64,000 nt of DNA from Siphonodentalium dalli (lineage: Eukaryota > Mollusca > Scaphopoda > Gadilida > Siphonodentaliidae): contig CP136069.1 of assembly GCA_032622095.1 (NCBI GenBank), positions 51,940,760 through 52,004,759 of the forward strand. The letters are read 5' to 3'. The position numbers and the translations under genes are program-made. A model generated the notes under the pieces. It was not told the DNA's origin, did no database searches, and saw only the letters and a program-made list of their open reading frames with translations. The first letter of the stretch is position 1. Every line of letters begins with the position of its first letter. This document shows positions 1 to 9,042 of this stretch, in pieces.

Positions 1-1314
1 GTGTTTGTTTGGCGGAGATGAGTTAATGTTTTGCTCATCGGATGCCGTGCATATCATTTGCTCTTGAGTGCCAAATGCTTGTGCTATCACACGGCCTTTC
101 CTAATGGACATATGTGACGCCGATTGGTTTTCTATCATGACGCAAATATTGGGATTATTTGCATCTGCTAGCGTGTCGGTTACATGTACATTTGGTTCGT
201 GTTCGAAAATGGACATGTAACCTTTGCCTATTCGGATTATAGGTGTGTTAAACATATCATTTGGCCCTATGAGTCTGCCTGTTATGATGGCGCATGAGTG
301 GGGTGATAATGAAACGTTATTTGTTGATCGGATGAGTGATGCAATGTGACCATCCCTTAACATCGGGTATAATTGATTCTGTATTCTGAATTTTTCTAGA
401 TCAAAGTAAAGTCTAATACTGTGTTGTTTCATAAAATCGCGCCCTAAAATGCAAGGACGTGACAAGGTTGCACATATGACAAATTTGTGAGTAAGAATGA
501 GTTTTCCGATTCTAAATGTGAGATGTGTGGATCCAAAAACTTTCATTGGTGTACCATCGGCTGATGTGAGTAACACATGTTCTTTAATTAAAGGTGGTCG
601 ATTTGGCATGGATCTATAAATGTCGTATTTCAAGCAACTGGTGGTTGCCCCGGAGTCTAATAGTGATCTAATCCGTTGTTTGTGTATTTTAATGATAGTT
701 GAGCATGGTGTTTGGTTTAGAGCACCATCTGTCATATCACTTGGATATTTAAGTACTGGTATAGTGTGTTGTATGGGTTTGACTGGTGGTATTATAGGGT
801 TAATTGCAGTATTGGAATGTGATTCGCGAGAACTGGTGCATGTTGATTTTCTTTTGGATGATGAGTAAGAATTAGTAATGTGTTGGTGCTTGGGCTTTTC
901 AAGGCGATTCAGGGTTTTAAATTGGGGAGGAAAGGTTAAATCCAGAAGTGGTGAGATAGACTTATTGGAAGAATTATGAAATCTGGGTTTCATAGAGGAA
1001 CACCTGCTATGGCAGAAAGTGGTATGTGTTACGTGCCTGTGGCGAGGGAGATCAAGTGGAGGCCGCGTACGGTAATTAATATATCGTTGGTTTTGGCAGT
1101 TTGGTGGTAGCGTGGGGTAATGATTAATGGACTGCAGCTGTGAATTATAGACTCTATGCTTTTGAGATTCGTATGTTCGATGATCTTTAGCATATCTATG
1201 ATTGTGGTTGTATATTGTGCTAATTTGATGTGTTATTGGACTCATTGCGTTGCGTTGGTGGGTGGGGGTGAAATTTTTGATGCAATGAGTCCTCATCTGT
1301 TTAAAAATTGATTG
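1..1314 (-). CDS. LTR-retrotransposon pol, N-terminal part with retropepsin (partial)
   Basis: On the minus strand the frame is open from just after a stop at 1317-1315 to the window edge, about 437 codons, with no ATG near its start. It holds an aspartic protease: the catalytic DSGATTS lies at about 651-631 (LLDSGATT context) and the second conserved block, CILGRDF, about 60 residues later near 450. Both blocks are typical of Ty3/gypsy-type retropepsins. Before the protease there is a basic, His- and Pro-rich linker of about 220 residues. Reverse transcriptase and integrase would lie beyond position 1. The frame is -1 relative to the upstream gag and overlaps its end, so expression as a gag-pol fusion by ribosomal frameshifting is inferred. 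No in-frame stop was seen, so this part of the element looks young. Confidence 0.85.
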
Positions 1315-2435
1315 TTATTTTGAGGCCGACGTCTGCATTGGTCTGTGGTATGATTGTTTAATCTGCAGTATGTACAGAATAGGGGTCGTTGAGCTGTTGT
1401 AGTATATCTTGCATCCATGGTCTGGATGCGGTTTGGATGGGAGACCCTTGGTTCAGAGTAGGGGTGGTGAGAATTTGAAGGTTGGCGCCTGTGGGGGTGA
1501 TCATTGATTCGGTGTCTGTCTTTGGATTGACGGGGGTTGTAAGTGGATTGTGATGGCCCTCTTGGAATGTGCCGATGGTTATTGTCGATATCCATTGGTT
1601 GAGGGGATTGTAACTGTGGGAATTGGTTATAATCATTATGATGTTCACCGTAACGTAAGCGATAGCGTTGCCGAAGGTTCATTTCGCGTAGGGCGATATC
1701 AGTAGCTCTATCAAGCGTTATGGGGTCGTCTTTGAGAAGCCTGAATTTAATACTAGAGTCGCGAATACCGTCGGAAAAAAATGCTACTAATTGTGTTTGC
1801 ACTGCTCTTGTGTTAATTTCATCAGTATACGCGTGTTTAGCAAGGGTACGTATGCGTTCTGCAAACATGGCAATTGTTTCCGTATGTCTCTGCCTAATGG
1901 CTCGTAATGAGGAAATGGCTTGAGGCGAATCAGTTATGGAACTGAATAATGAACGTAACTGTGATTTCAGATCGGTCCAGGTGAACGTGAATTTTCCGTC
2001 TGTGTTATTTTCATTTATGAAGCGTTGAATAAATTCAGAAACTTGAGATTTACATGTCTGAGCGGCAATTTTTATGATAGTCTCATCTTGTGCCGAAATC
2101 GCGCGGGAGTATTTTTCCACCGCATGGACCCATTGGGGAAAAGCGTCAGGCTTGCCATCGAAGGGTTCAATAATGGAATTCATTCCCAGCAGTGCTGTTA
2201 TTGTTGTCTGTGTTTTTAAACTTTCAGTCTGGTCGCGGATAGAACTAGTGAAATGGCTAATTTCATGGGTAAGCCGTGACAATAGCAAGTTCTGATTATC
2301 TTTGCCCATTTCATTAGTAATGTCTGTGTGGGGGGGTCTGGCGGTTGATCGGTCCGTTTCCCTGTTTAATTCAAGGTGATGCTGATAATTGGTTGGATGA
2401 AAATAATCGCTGCTCTGCGGAGGTGGTGACTCCAT
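1293..2435 (-). CDS. LTR-retrotransposon gag (capsid and CCHC zinc knuckle)
   Basis: A 380-codon ORF whose central part (about residues 90-230) reads like a retrotransposon capsid: an FDGKPDAFPQWV block followed by a WTDLKSQLRSLF helix and an ERIRTLAKHAY block. The tail is rich in Arg, His, Gln and Pro and carries one zinc knuckle near residues 353-366, C-x2-C-x4-H-x4-C (CTYC, H, C). This order is typical of Ty3/gypsy and related elements, where Gag forms the particle and the knuckle binds the RNA. The ATG at 2435 lies 7 nt after the stop of another ORF. The ORF ends at TGA 1295-1293, just after a slippery heptamer, and pol follows in the -1 frame. Confidence 0.85.
   Translation of the reverse strand: MESPPPQSSDYFHPTNYQHHLELNRETDRSTARPPHTDITNEMGKDNQNLLLSRLTHEISHFTSSIRDQTESLKTQTTITALLGMNSIIEPFDGKPDAFPQWVHAVEKYSRAISAQDETIIKIAAQTCKSQVSEFIQRFINENNTDGKFTFTWTDLKSQLRSLFSSITDSPQAISSLRAIRQRHTETIAMFAERIRTLAKHAYTDEINTRAVQTQLVAFFSDGIRDSSIKFRLLKDDPITLDRATDIALREMNLRQRYRLRYGEHHNDYNQFPQLQSPQPMDIDNNHRHIPRGPSQSTYNPRQSKDRHRINDHPHRRQPSNSHHPYSEPRVSHPNRIQTMDARYTTTAQRPLFCTYCRLNNHTTDQCRRRPQNNNQFLNR
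1299..1305 (-). promoter_or_regulatory. Predicted -1 ribosomal frameshift site (T TTA AAC)
   Basis: Read in the gag frame, the minus strand is TTT TTA AAC AGA TGA. The T TTA AAC heptamer is a canonical X XXY YYZ slippery sequence and stands one sense codon before the gag stop. Slipping back one base gives AAA then CAG ATG AGG, which is exactly the frame of the protease ORF. The heptamer class is well established for -1 frameshifting; use in this element is inferred. I did not identify a pseudoknot. Confidence 0.7.
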
Positions 2436-2442
2436 TATGTTA

Positions 2443-3003
2443 TTAAGGATTAACGGTGTCTGTTTGGGATCTATGGTATGGGTGCGAAATATGTTGTATT
2501 TTTTTCCAAGTGCCGTGGCGGTGTATTATGCGATTCAGGTGTATTTGACACGATTCAGGTGATTTATTAGGATGTTTTATGGGAATTGCCGCGACTATAG
2601 AGTTGACGATAAGTTTTGGATAATCCGTAAAATGAGCCGGAAATGTATGCCACTCGTTCCAAGAATCTAGTGTATGTCCTGAGTAGTTATTTGTAATCAT
2701 ACAACGCACGTATAAGCGGATTGTATCTTGCGTTATATCAATGCGAATGGGATTGCAATATTTAATGAGTTGTGGCGATAAAGTTATTTGGTGGGGTAAA
2801 GCGTATCTACAGTAAGTTTTAAAATTAAGAACTGAATGTTGTTTGTAAGAGGTGGGTGGTATGGGCTGATCGTTTGAAGCATGTATTGTAGTAGGATGGG
2901 TAGGTAGTGTAGGTGTAGTAGAATCAGGTGATGTGTCCATAACCCACGTGAAAAAAAAAGGTAAAAGAATGCTAAAAATAGGGGGTGTGCAATTTGACAG
3001 CAA
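2443..3003 (-). CDS. ORF upstream of gag, unknown function
   Basis: A 186-codon minus-strand ORF ending 7 nt before the gag ATG. I do not recognise a domain. The first 21 residues are hydrophobic and run into a second Met at 2940, which starts a hydrophilic Asp/Ser/Thr/Pro segment and may be the true start. The rest is rich in His, Ile and Thr. It could be an extra retroelement ORF, an N-terminal Gag or matrix piece separated from gag by a stop, or a chance ORF. A donor-like GGTGAGT lies just upstream at about 3021-3027. Confidence 0.4.
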   Translation of the reverse strand: MLSNCTPPIFSILLPFFFTWVMDTSPDSTTPTLPTHPTTIHASNDQPIPPTSYKQHSVLNFKTYCRYALPHQITLSPQLIKYCNPIRIDITQDTIRLYVRCMITNNYSGHTLDSWNEWHTFPAHFTDYPKLIVNSIVAAIPIKHPNKSPESCQIHLNRIIHRHGTWKKIQHISHPYHRSQTDTVNP

Positions 3004-3027
3004 ATGGGAAAGAAAAGATGGTCACTC

Positions 3028-3760
3028 ACCAATTTCCAAGAAGAATAATGTGCACAAGTCTGTGATGATGAATGATGTATAGAATGTTCTCGTCGTGGTT
3101 ATTGGAAGCCGAAGGATGTCCAAATCGGATGTTAAAGTTTATGTGGATCTGAATCTGGTCTGCAAGAGGCGTGAGTAATGTTTTTAGCTGGATACACGAT
3201 GTGAGCTGGTTGTATGAGAATAAAAGGTTGATTCGTCTGTGTCAGATGAGTATGTATGCGGTCCTGTGTGTCCGAAGGGTTGGTGTGCGGTCCTGTGTGT
3301 CCGAAGGGTTGGTATGCGGTCCTGTGTGTCCGAAGGGTTGGTATGCGGTCCTATGTGTCCGAAGGGTTGGTGTGCGGTCCTGTGTGTCCGAAGGGTTGGT
3401 ATGCGGTCCTGTGTGTCCGAAGGGTTGGTATGCGGTCCTGTGTGTCCGAAGGGTTCCTGTGTGTCCGAATGGTTGAGTTATGGTTGACCGGTGCAGTGGT
3501 CTAGTGTGTGAGACTGTCTATCCGTGGCTGGAGTGTAAGGCTGTATCCCCGTGGTTGAGTAGCGGTTTGAGATTGTTTCTGCTCTGTAGTGATCGTCTAG
3601 TGGCCGAGACTTCAAGTTGTGTGGTGAGACGTAGAACTGTTCAGGGCACCATTAATACTATGTGAGGTAATGACACATGTATATAGTAGGTACAAGTCTT
3701 TATTACGTTGTGAATAAGATATGCAGTGTGTACAAATATAATGATCAATAGTCGCCGCGA
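3028..3760 (-). mobile_element. Possible 5' LTR/leader of the retroelement (boundaries unknown)
   Basis: The element is read on the minus strand, so its 5' LTR should lie here. The minus strand has an AATAAA at 3704-3699 and a short TATATA stretch near 3680, as expected of an LTR, and carries the 29-bp array below. The partner LTR is outside the window, so the ends cannot be set from the sequence shown. Confidence 0.3.
3250..3476. repeat. 29-bp minisatellite, about 7 copies
   Basis: The unit GTATGCGGTCCTGTGTGTCC plus GAAGGGTTG repeats about seven times with A/G variants and ends in two shortened copies. Twenty-nine is not a multiple of three, so all three frames stay open and give Cys-rich shadow ORFs; I do not treat these as genes. 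It lies in the presumed LTR/leader of the retroelement. Confidence 0.9.
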
Positions 3761-4084
3761 ATTGGTGTCCCCGAATGGGTGATGCCTGGTGTGAATGATG
3801 CCTGGATATGATCTAGGTATGAGATGAGTCTAGTGAAAGCATGATGTGATGGGATGTAGTTGTTTCTTATATACTATTTGGGATGCATATTAGATGAGGT
3901 GTTTGGCAATACACATCGGGATTGGTTCTTCCGTTATGGTCATCTCCCTTGACCATATTTGGGAGCCATCTTCATTGTGTGTATATCTTCGCTGAGAGTA
4001 AGACGTGTGAGGTTTCGAGAACCGAACACGAATATCTGAGTTTGGGGTTTTATATATTGGGACATTCGTATAGTTTGAATCAAG
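3761..4084. other. Spacer between the retroelement and the 35-bp satellite
   Basis: GT-rich unique-looking sequence with no ORF or repeat that I can support. It may be the outer part of the retroelement LTR. At its right edge 4085-4093 and 4108-4116 form a 9-bp inverted repeat (TTGTGAGAT / ATCTCACAA). Confidence 0.4.
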
Positions 4085-4116
4085 TTGTGAGATTATAATG
4101 GGTAGTTATCTCACAA

Positions 4117-5940
4117 AACACTCCAGTAGGGTAATCATTAAAGTGGTGTGAAACACTCCAGTAGGGTAATCATTAAAGTGGTGTGAAACACCCCAGTAGG
4201 GTAATCATTAAAGTGGTGTGAAACACTCCGGTAATCATTATTTAAAGTGGTGTGAAACACTCCGGTAATCATTAAAGTGGTGTGAAACACTCCAGTAATC
4301 ATTAAAGTGGTGTGAAACACTCCAGTAGGGTAATCATTAAAGTGGTATGAAACACTCCAGTAGGGTAATCATTAAAGTGGTGTGAAACACTCCAGTAGGG
4401 TAATCATTAAAGTGGTATGAAACACTCCAGTAGGGTAATCATTAAAGTGGTGTGAAACACTCCAGTAGGGTAATCATTAAAGTGGTGTGAAACACTCCGG
4501 TAATCATTATTTAAAGTGGTGTGAAACACTCCGGTAATCATTAAAGTGGTGTGAAACACTCCGGTAATCATTAAAGTGGTGTGAAACACTCCGGTAGGGT
4601 AATCATTAAAGTGGTGTGAAACACTCGGGTAATCATTATTTAAAGTGGTGTGAAACACTCCGGTAATCATTAAAGTGGCGTGAAACACTCTGGTAGGGTA
4701 ATCATTAAAGTGGTGTGAAACACTCCAGTAGGGTAATCATTAAAGTGGTGTGAAACACTCCGGTAGGGTAATCATTAAAGTGGTCTGAAACACTCCGGTA
4801 GGGTAATCATTAAAGTGTTGTGAAACACTCTGGTAGGGTAATCATTAAAGTGGTCTGAAACACTCCGGTAGGGTAATCATTAAAGTGTTGTGAAACACGC
4901 CGGTAGGGTAATCATTAAAGTGGTGTGAAACACTCCGGTAGGGTAATCATTAAAGTGGTGTGAAACACTCCGGTAATCATTAAAGTGGTGTGAAACACTC
5001 CGGTAGGGTAATCATTAAAGTGGTCTGAAACACTCCGGTAGGGTAATCATTAAAGTGTTGTGAAACACGCCGGTAGGGTAATCATTAAAGTGGTCTGAAA
5101 CACTCCGGTAGGGTAATCATTAAAGTGTTGTGAAACACTCCGGTAGGGTAATCATTAAAGTGGTGTGAAACACTCCGGTAGGGTAATCATTAAAGTGGTC
5201 TGAAACACTCCGGTAAGGTAATCATTAAAGTGGTCTGAAACACTCCGGTAGGGTAATCATTAAAGTGGTGTGAAACACGCCGGTAGGGTAATCATTAAAG
5301 TGGTCTGAAACACTCCGGTAGGGTAATCATTAAAGTGGTGTGAAACACTCCGGTAGGGTAATCATTAAAGTGGTGTGAAACACGCCGGTAGGGTAATCAA
5401 ATAGAAATAATGGTGTGAAACACGCCGGTAGGGTAATCATTAAAGTGTTGTGAAACACTCCAGTATGGTAATCATTAAAGTGGTCTGAAACACTCCGGTA
5501 GGGTAATCATTAAAGTGGTCTGAAACACTCCGGTAGGGTAATCATTAAAGTGGTGTGAAACACGCCGGTAGGGTAATCATTAAAGTGGTGTGAAACACTC
5601 CGGTAGGGTAATCATTAAAGTGGTGTGAAACACCCCGGTAGGGTAATCATTAAAGTGGTGTGAAACACGCCGGTAGGGTAATCATTAAAGTGGTGTGAAA
5701 CACGCCGGTAGGGTAACCATTAAAGTGGTGTGAAACACGCCGGTAGGGTAATCAAATAGAAATAATGGTGTGAAACACTTCGGTAGGGTAATCATTAAAA
5801 TGGTGTGAAACACTCCGGTATGGTAATCAAATAGAAATGAAACACTCCGGTAGGGTAATCAAATAGAAATGAAACACTCCGGTAGGGTAATCAAATAGAA
5901 TTGAAACACTCCGGTAGGGTAATCAAATAGAAATTGAGAA
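4117..5940. repeat. 35-bp satellite array, about 50 copies
   Basis: The unit is TGGTGTGAAACACTCCGGTA followed by GGGTAATCATTAAAG. Variants of 30 and 34 bp lack the GGGTA or carry an extra TTTA, mostly at the left end. The last copies change to GGTAATCAAATAGAAAT and run without a break into non-repeated DNA. Single degenerate units with the same right-hand flank occur at 45.39 kb and 49.06 kb, so the array is an amplified part of a dispersed element. Confidence 0.95.
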
Positions 5941-6165
5941 CAATTTTGCTCAAAGTAGTTATTTTACAAATATTAATCCAAAACAGACAACAAACACCGC
6001 ATTCTTATATATTAATTAAATACAATGACTCTCGGTGGGGAAATTATCCCAAAATCATTTGTGTTAGTTTATCGCCGAGAGTTGCATTTCGAATCAAGAT
6101 GTAAATATTTACATTTGAGCGTAGTTCAGATGATGTTTTCTCTGGAGTGGTATAGTCAATTTCTT
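5935..6165. mobile_element. Unique flank of the satellite-bearing dispersed element, copy 1
   Basis: Shares with 45.42-45.65 kb the order of TTGCTCAAAGTAGT, a TACAAATAT block, a CATTCTTATA(T/C)ATTAATTAAAT block, TTTATCGCCGA, TAAATATTTACA and GCGTAGTTCAGA, with gaps and substitutions. No coding sequence or clear TIR was found. Confidence 0.6.
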
Positions 6166-6481
6166 AGAAATTTTCGCAATGTTAATAGAATTGGATATTA
6201 AATTATTATTCTGTGATATCATTTGATTCAATATGTCTGGTTTGTTTATGGTGTTCATGAAATTAGAACCCCTGCTTCATAATGTTTACTCTTTAATGAG
6301 GCGATGAACTTGTTAAAATTCTGACAAACCTGTCGGCCATCTCCTCCCTTCTCAATGTTGCATTTATAGATACAATAATTATGTTGAAACTAAGATTAAA
6401 CATCTCAAAATGACTACAATTACATTTGGACAGTGTTTAAATGGAGTTATTGTTCCTAGAAATTTTAATCAGTGTGTTGAT

Positions 6482-6881
6482 TTAACCCTTTACCCAACAG
6501 AACGGCCCTGTGCCAATGCATTCTCTTATATATGCGAGTCGACCATAGGTCGCCTCGCATATATAAGAGAATGCATTGGCTTAACACATTAAAAATTATA
6601 AAATTGTTAAAGAATGTAAGAAAAAATGGTAAAAAGTGTTAAAAAAAGATTGTTTTTAGGCCAATGCATTCTCTTATATATGCGAGGCGACCTATGGTCG
6701 ACTCGCATATATAAGAGAATGCATTGGCACAGGGCATAACTGTAACTATCACAATGTGGTCAAGGAGCCGGTTCCAATGATATCCATATTTGTATGGTTT
6801 TATTGAGACAGACCGAAGATATTTTAGGCTGTTGAAGCTTTATTTGGCCGGTTTTGGCCGGTTTGTTGGGTAAAGGGTTAA
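6482..6881 (+). mobile_element. Family A TTAA element (piggyBac-like MITE), copy A1
   Basis: Flanked by TTAA on both sides, with 14-bp inverted ends CCCTTTACCCAACA / TGTTGGGTAAAGGG. TTAA target sites and CCC...GGG ends are hallmarks of piggyBac-type transposons; no transposase is present, so this is a nonautonomous member. It holds two copies, in opposite orientation, of a roughly 65-bp palindrome that starts CCAATGCATTCTCTTATATA, then a 150-bp right part ending in a doubled GGCCGGTTTT. The three-palindrome structure produces mirrored ORFs that are not genes. Confidence 0.88.
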
Positions 6882-6899
6882 TCCGAAACAGATATCATG

Positions 6900-8200
6900 G
6901 TTTGTCATTGTTGAGTACTCGTAAGTCGTAACTCAACCGTTCAATACAAACCATTCAACAAATTATCACTGTGCATGTATAGATGATAATTTAAAAGACA
7001 AGTTAAAAAACAGGCGATAGTTAGTGATAATGTTATGTTGTTATAATTTTTGTTATATTTTTTTCTCCAGATATTACAGGGGGTGGTCAGAAAAAAAATT
7101 CCGACACTAGGCACTTTTTTATTTTTTCCGCTCTCTGGGTACCCACAACCCCCTAATTTAATTTTTTTCCGATTCTGGGATAGGGACCCACCCCTTCAAA
7201 TAACTATTTTACTTAGTTGTCCTGATCTTATCCGATCTATGTTCCATATCATGATTATAGAAGCATTCCTCATTTTGATTTATCAATAAGGCTGTAAAGT
7301 TTCAAAGCAATTCTCCAATAAATGTGGGCTGTTGGTTGTGCTGTTGGATTCACATCTGAAATCCAAGATGGATGCTGGTGGCCATGTTTGTTTTGAACAA
7401 ATTTCGGGGAAAAAGGGAGGCTCCCATCTTGACGTCACCCCAAATATCCATATTATGTTTGGTGATGATTGGATGAGAAATGTCACCTTAAGATGTGCTA
7501 AAGGATTTAGTCATACAAAGAGTAAAATCTAAGACGGCCGCTGGCCGCCATGTTTTTAACAGAATTCGTAAAAAAAATGGTAGGCATCCATTGAGAGGTC
7601 ACACCGAGGATTCATATGAAGTTTGGTGATGATTGTTTAAGGGATAAGCTCTGTATGGTGTGCTAAAGTATTTAGTGATGCAAAGAGTAAAATTCAAGAT
7701 GGCTGCCGGTGGCCATGTTTTTTATCGAAAATCATTCCAACTTTCATAGCTCCCATCTGGAGGTGATCCTAGACCCTGCACGGTACTGAACAACGTTGGA
7801 ATCGGTTAAAGTTTGTTTTAACACCTTTGTTTTATTTTTTTAAGGTTTTTTTAATAGTCTAATTTTTTACTAATAGAGTTTACATTTATTTGAAGAATCT
7901 ATTATTGTGTTATGTTTTCATTTGTATCAGGTTGAATAAATGATTTTTAATAGAACTATTTAAACCTGACCCTTTCCATGTCAATGTGCATTGATATATC
8001 TTAGATGAAAACATTTATCAAACTGACCTTTTTTTTACCCATCAATTGGTGTCAACCCTCATTTTTTACTGATAATGAACTCAAAACCCCTCATACCTAA
8101 TACATAATAGAAGCATTCTTAACACTTTTTGTCGCATTATTTTGAAGAAAAATGACTACAGGAAAAAATTTACGGAGTCAGGAAAAATTGTGTTAGCCGG
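6900..8200. other. Gene-poor stretch with decayed dispersed repeats
   Basis: 7340-7760 holds two to three diverged units of a dispersed repeat built around AAGATGG(A/C)TGCTGGTGGCCATG and ATATGAAGTTTGGTGATGAT. The same repeat recurs at 14.70-15.07 kb and 23.81-24.60 kb. The rest is AT-rich with no supported coding sequence. It may be intron of the EGF gene. Confidence 0.6.
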
Positions 8201-8210
8201 GCTGCTGAAC

Positions 8211-8624
8211 CACCCACCCACCCCCGCCTAGTGTTCGGCACCCACCCACCCCTGCTTAGTGTTCGGCACCCACCCCACCTAGTGTTCGGTACCCACCCAC
8301 GCTAGCCAAGTGTTCGGCACCCACCCACCCCCGCCTAGTGTTTGGCACCCACCCACCCCCGCCTAGTGTTCGGCACCCACCCCCGCCTAGTGTTCGGCAC
8401 CCACCCACCCCCGCCTAGTGTTTGGCACCCACCCACCCCAGCCTAGTGTTCGGCACCCACCCACCCCCGCCTAGTGTTCGGCACCCACCCACCCCCGCCT
8501 AGTGTTCGGCACCCACCCACCCCACCTAGTGTTCAGCACTCACCCACCCCGCCTAGTGTTCGGCACCCACCCACCCCGCCTAGTGTTCGGCACCCACCCA
8601 CCCTCGCCTAGTGTTCAGAAAAAC
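8211..8624. repeat. 28-bp C-rich minisatellite, about 14 copies
   Basis: The unit CACCCACCCACCCCCGCCTA plus GTGTTCGG repeats with small indels in the CCCACC stretch. It ends about 260 bp before the EGF exon and is followed by TTTGCAG. It has no coding potential that I can support. Confidence 0.9.
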
Positions 8625-8732
8625 TTTGCAGACCCCCTGCTGGATATTATGTATATTTATTATGTCCAACTTTAAATGTTTAATGATTACAGATTGTATG
8701 AAAAGAAAAATTAAATTTGAATTTTTTTTTTT

Positions 8733-8883
8733 ATTTGCAGACCCTTGCACCGTGGCATGTGTTAACCTACTTGTTTTTTATTTACAGACCCTTGCACCAT
8801 GGCATGTGTTAATCTACTTGTTTTTTTTATTTACAGACCCTTGCACCGTGGCATGTGTTAATCTGCTTGTTTTTTATTTACAG
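8733..8883 (+). repeat. Tandem copies of an EGF-exon acceptor edge
   Basis: Three upstream copies of roughly 48-50 bp, each with a T-rich tract, TTTACAG (TTTGCAG in the first), then ACCCTTGCACCGTGGCATGT and GTTAA(T/C)CT. The fourth copy continues into the full exon at 8884. Each copy therefore offers a usable-looking 3' splice site plus the first 29 or so nt of the exon. Confidence 0.85.
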
Positions 8884-9042
8884 ACCCTTGCACCGTGGCA
8901 TGTGTTAATCTGCCAAACAAGCGGTGTATGTTCAAGTGGAGAGAGAACAGAAATTTCAATGACTTGATTAATAACAGGTTCAAATTCAGTTGTGATTGTC
9001 CGCGGTACTACAGATGGGACCGGAGAGCGAATTCATGTTTCG
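8884..9042 (+). CDS. EGF-gene exon: first visible EGF domain
   Basis: Acceptor TTTACAG at 8877-8883 and donor CG|GTAAGG after 9042; 159 nt, phase 1 on both sides. With the split Asp it reads DPCTVACVN...CDCPRYY...NSCF, giving six cysteines in EGF spacing with an unusually long third-to-fourth cysteine loop (21 residues, FKWRENRNFNDLINN in its middle). Phase 1-1 exons that code for one domain are typical of shuffled EGF modules. Confidence 0.8.

Noticed and set aside
3171-3504. Cys/Val-rich repeat ORFs
   Set aside because: They are shadows of the 29-bp minisatellite in three frames with no start context or domain.
4138-4688. VFHTTLMITG repeat ORFs on the minus strand
   Set aside because: They are read-through of the 35-bp satellite; variant unit lengths break the frame repeatedly.
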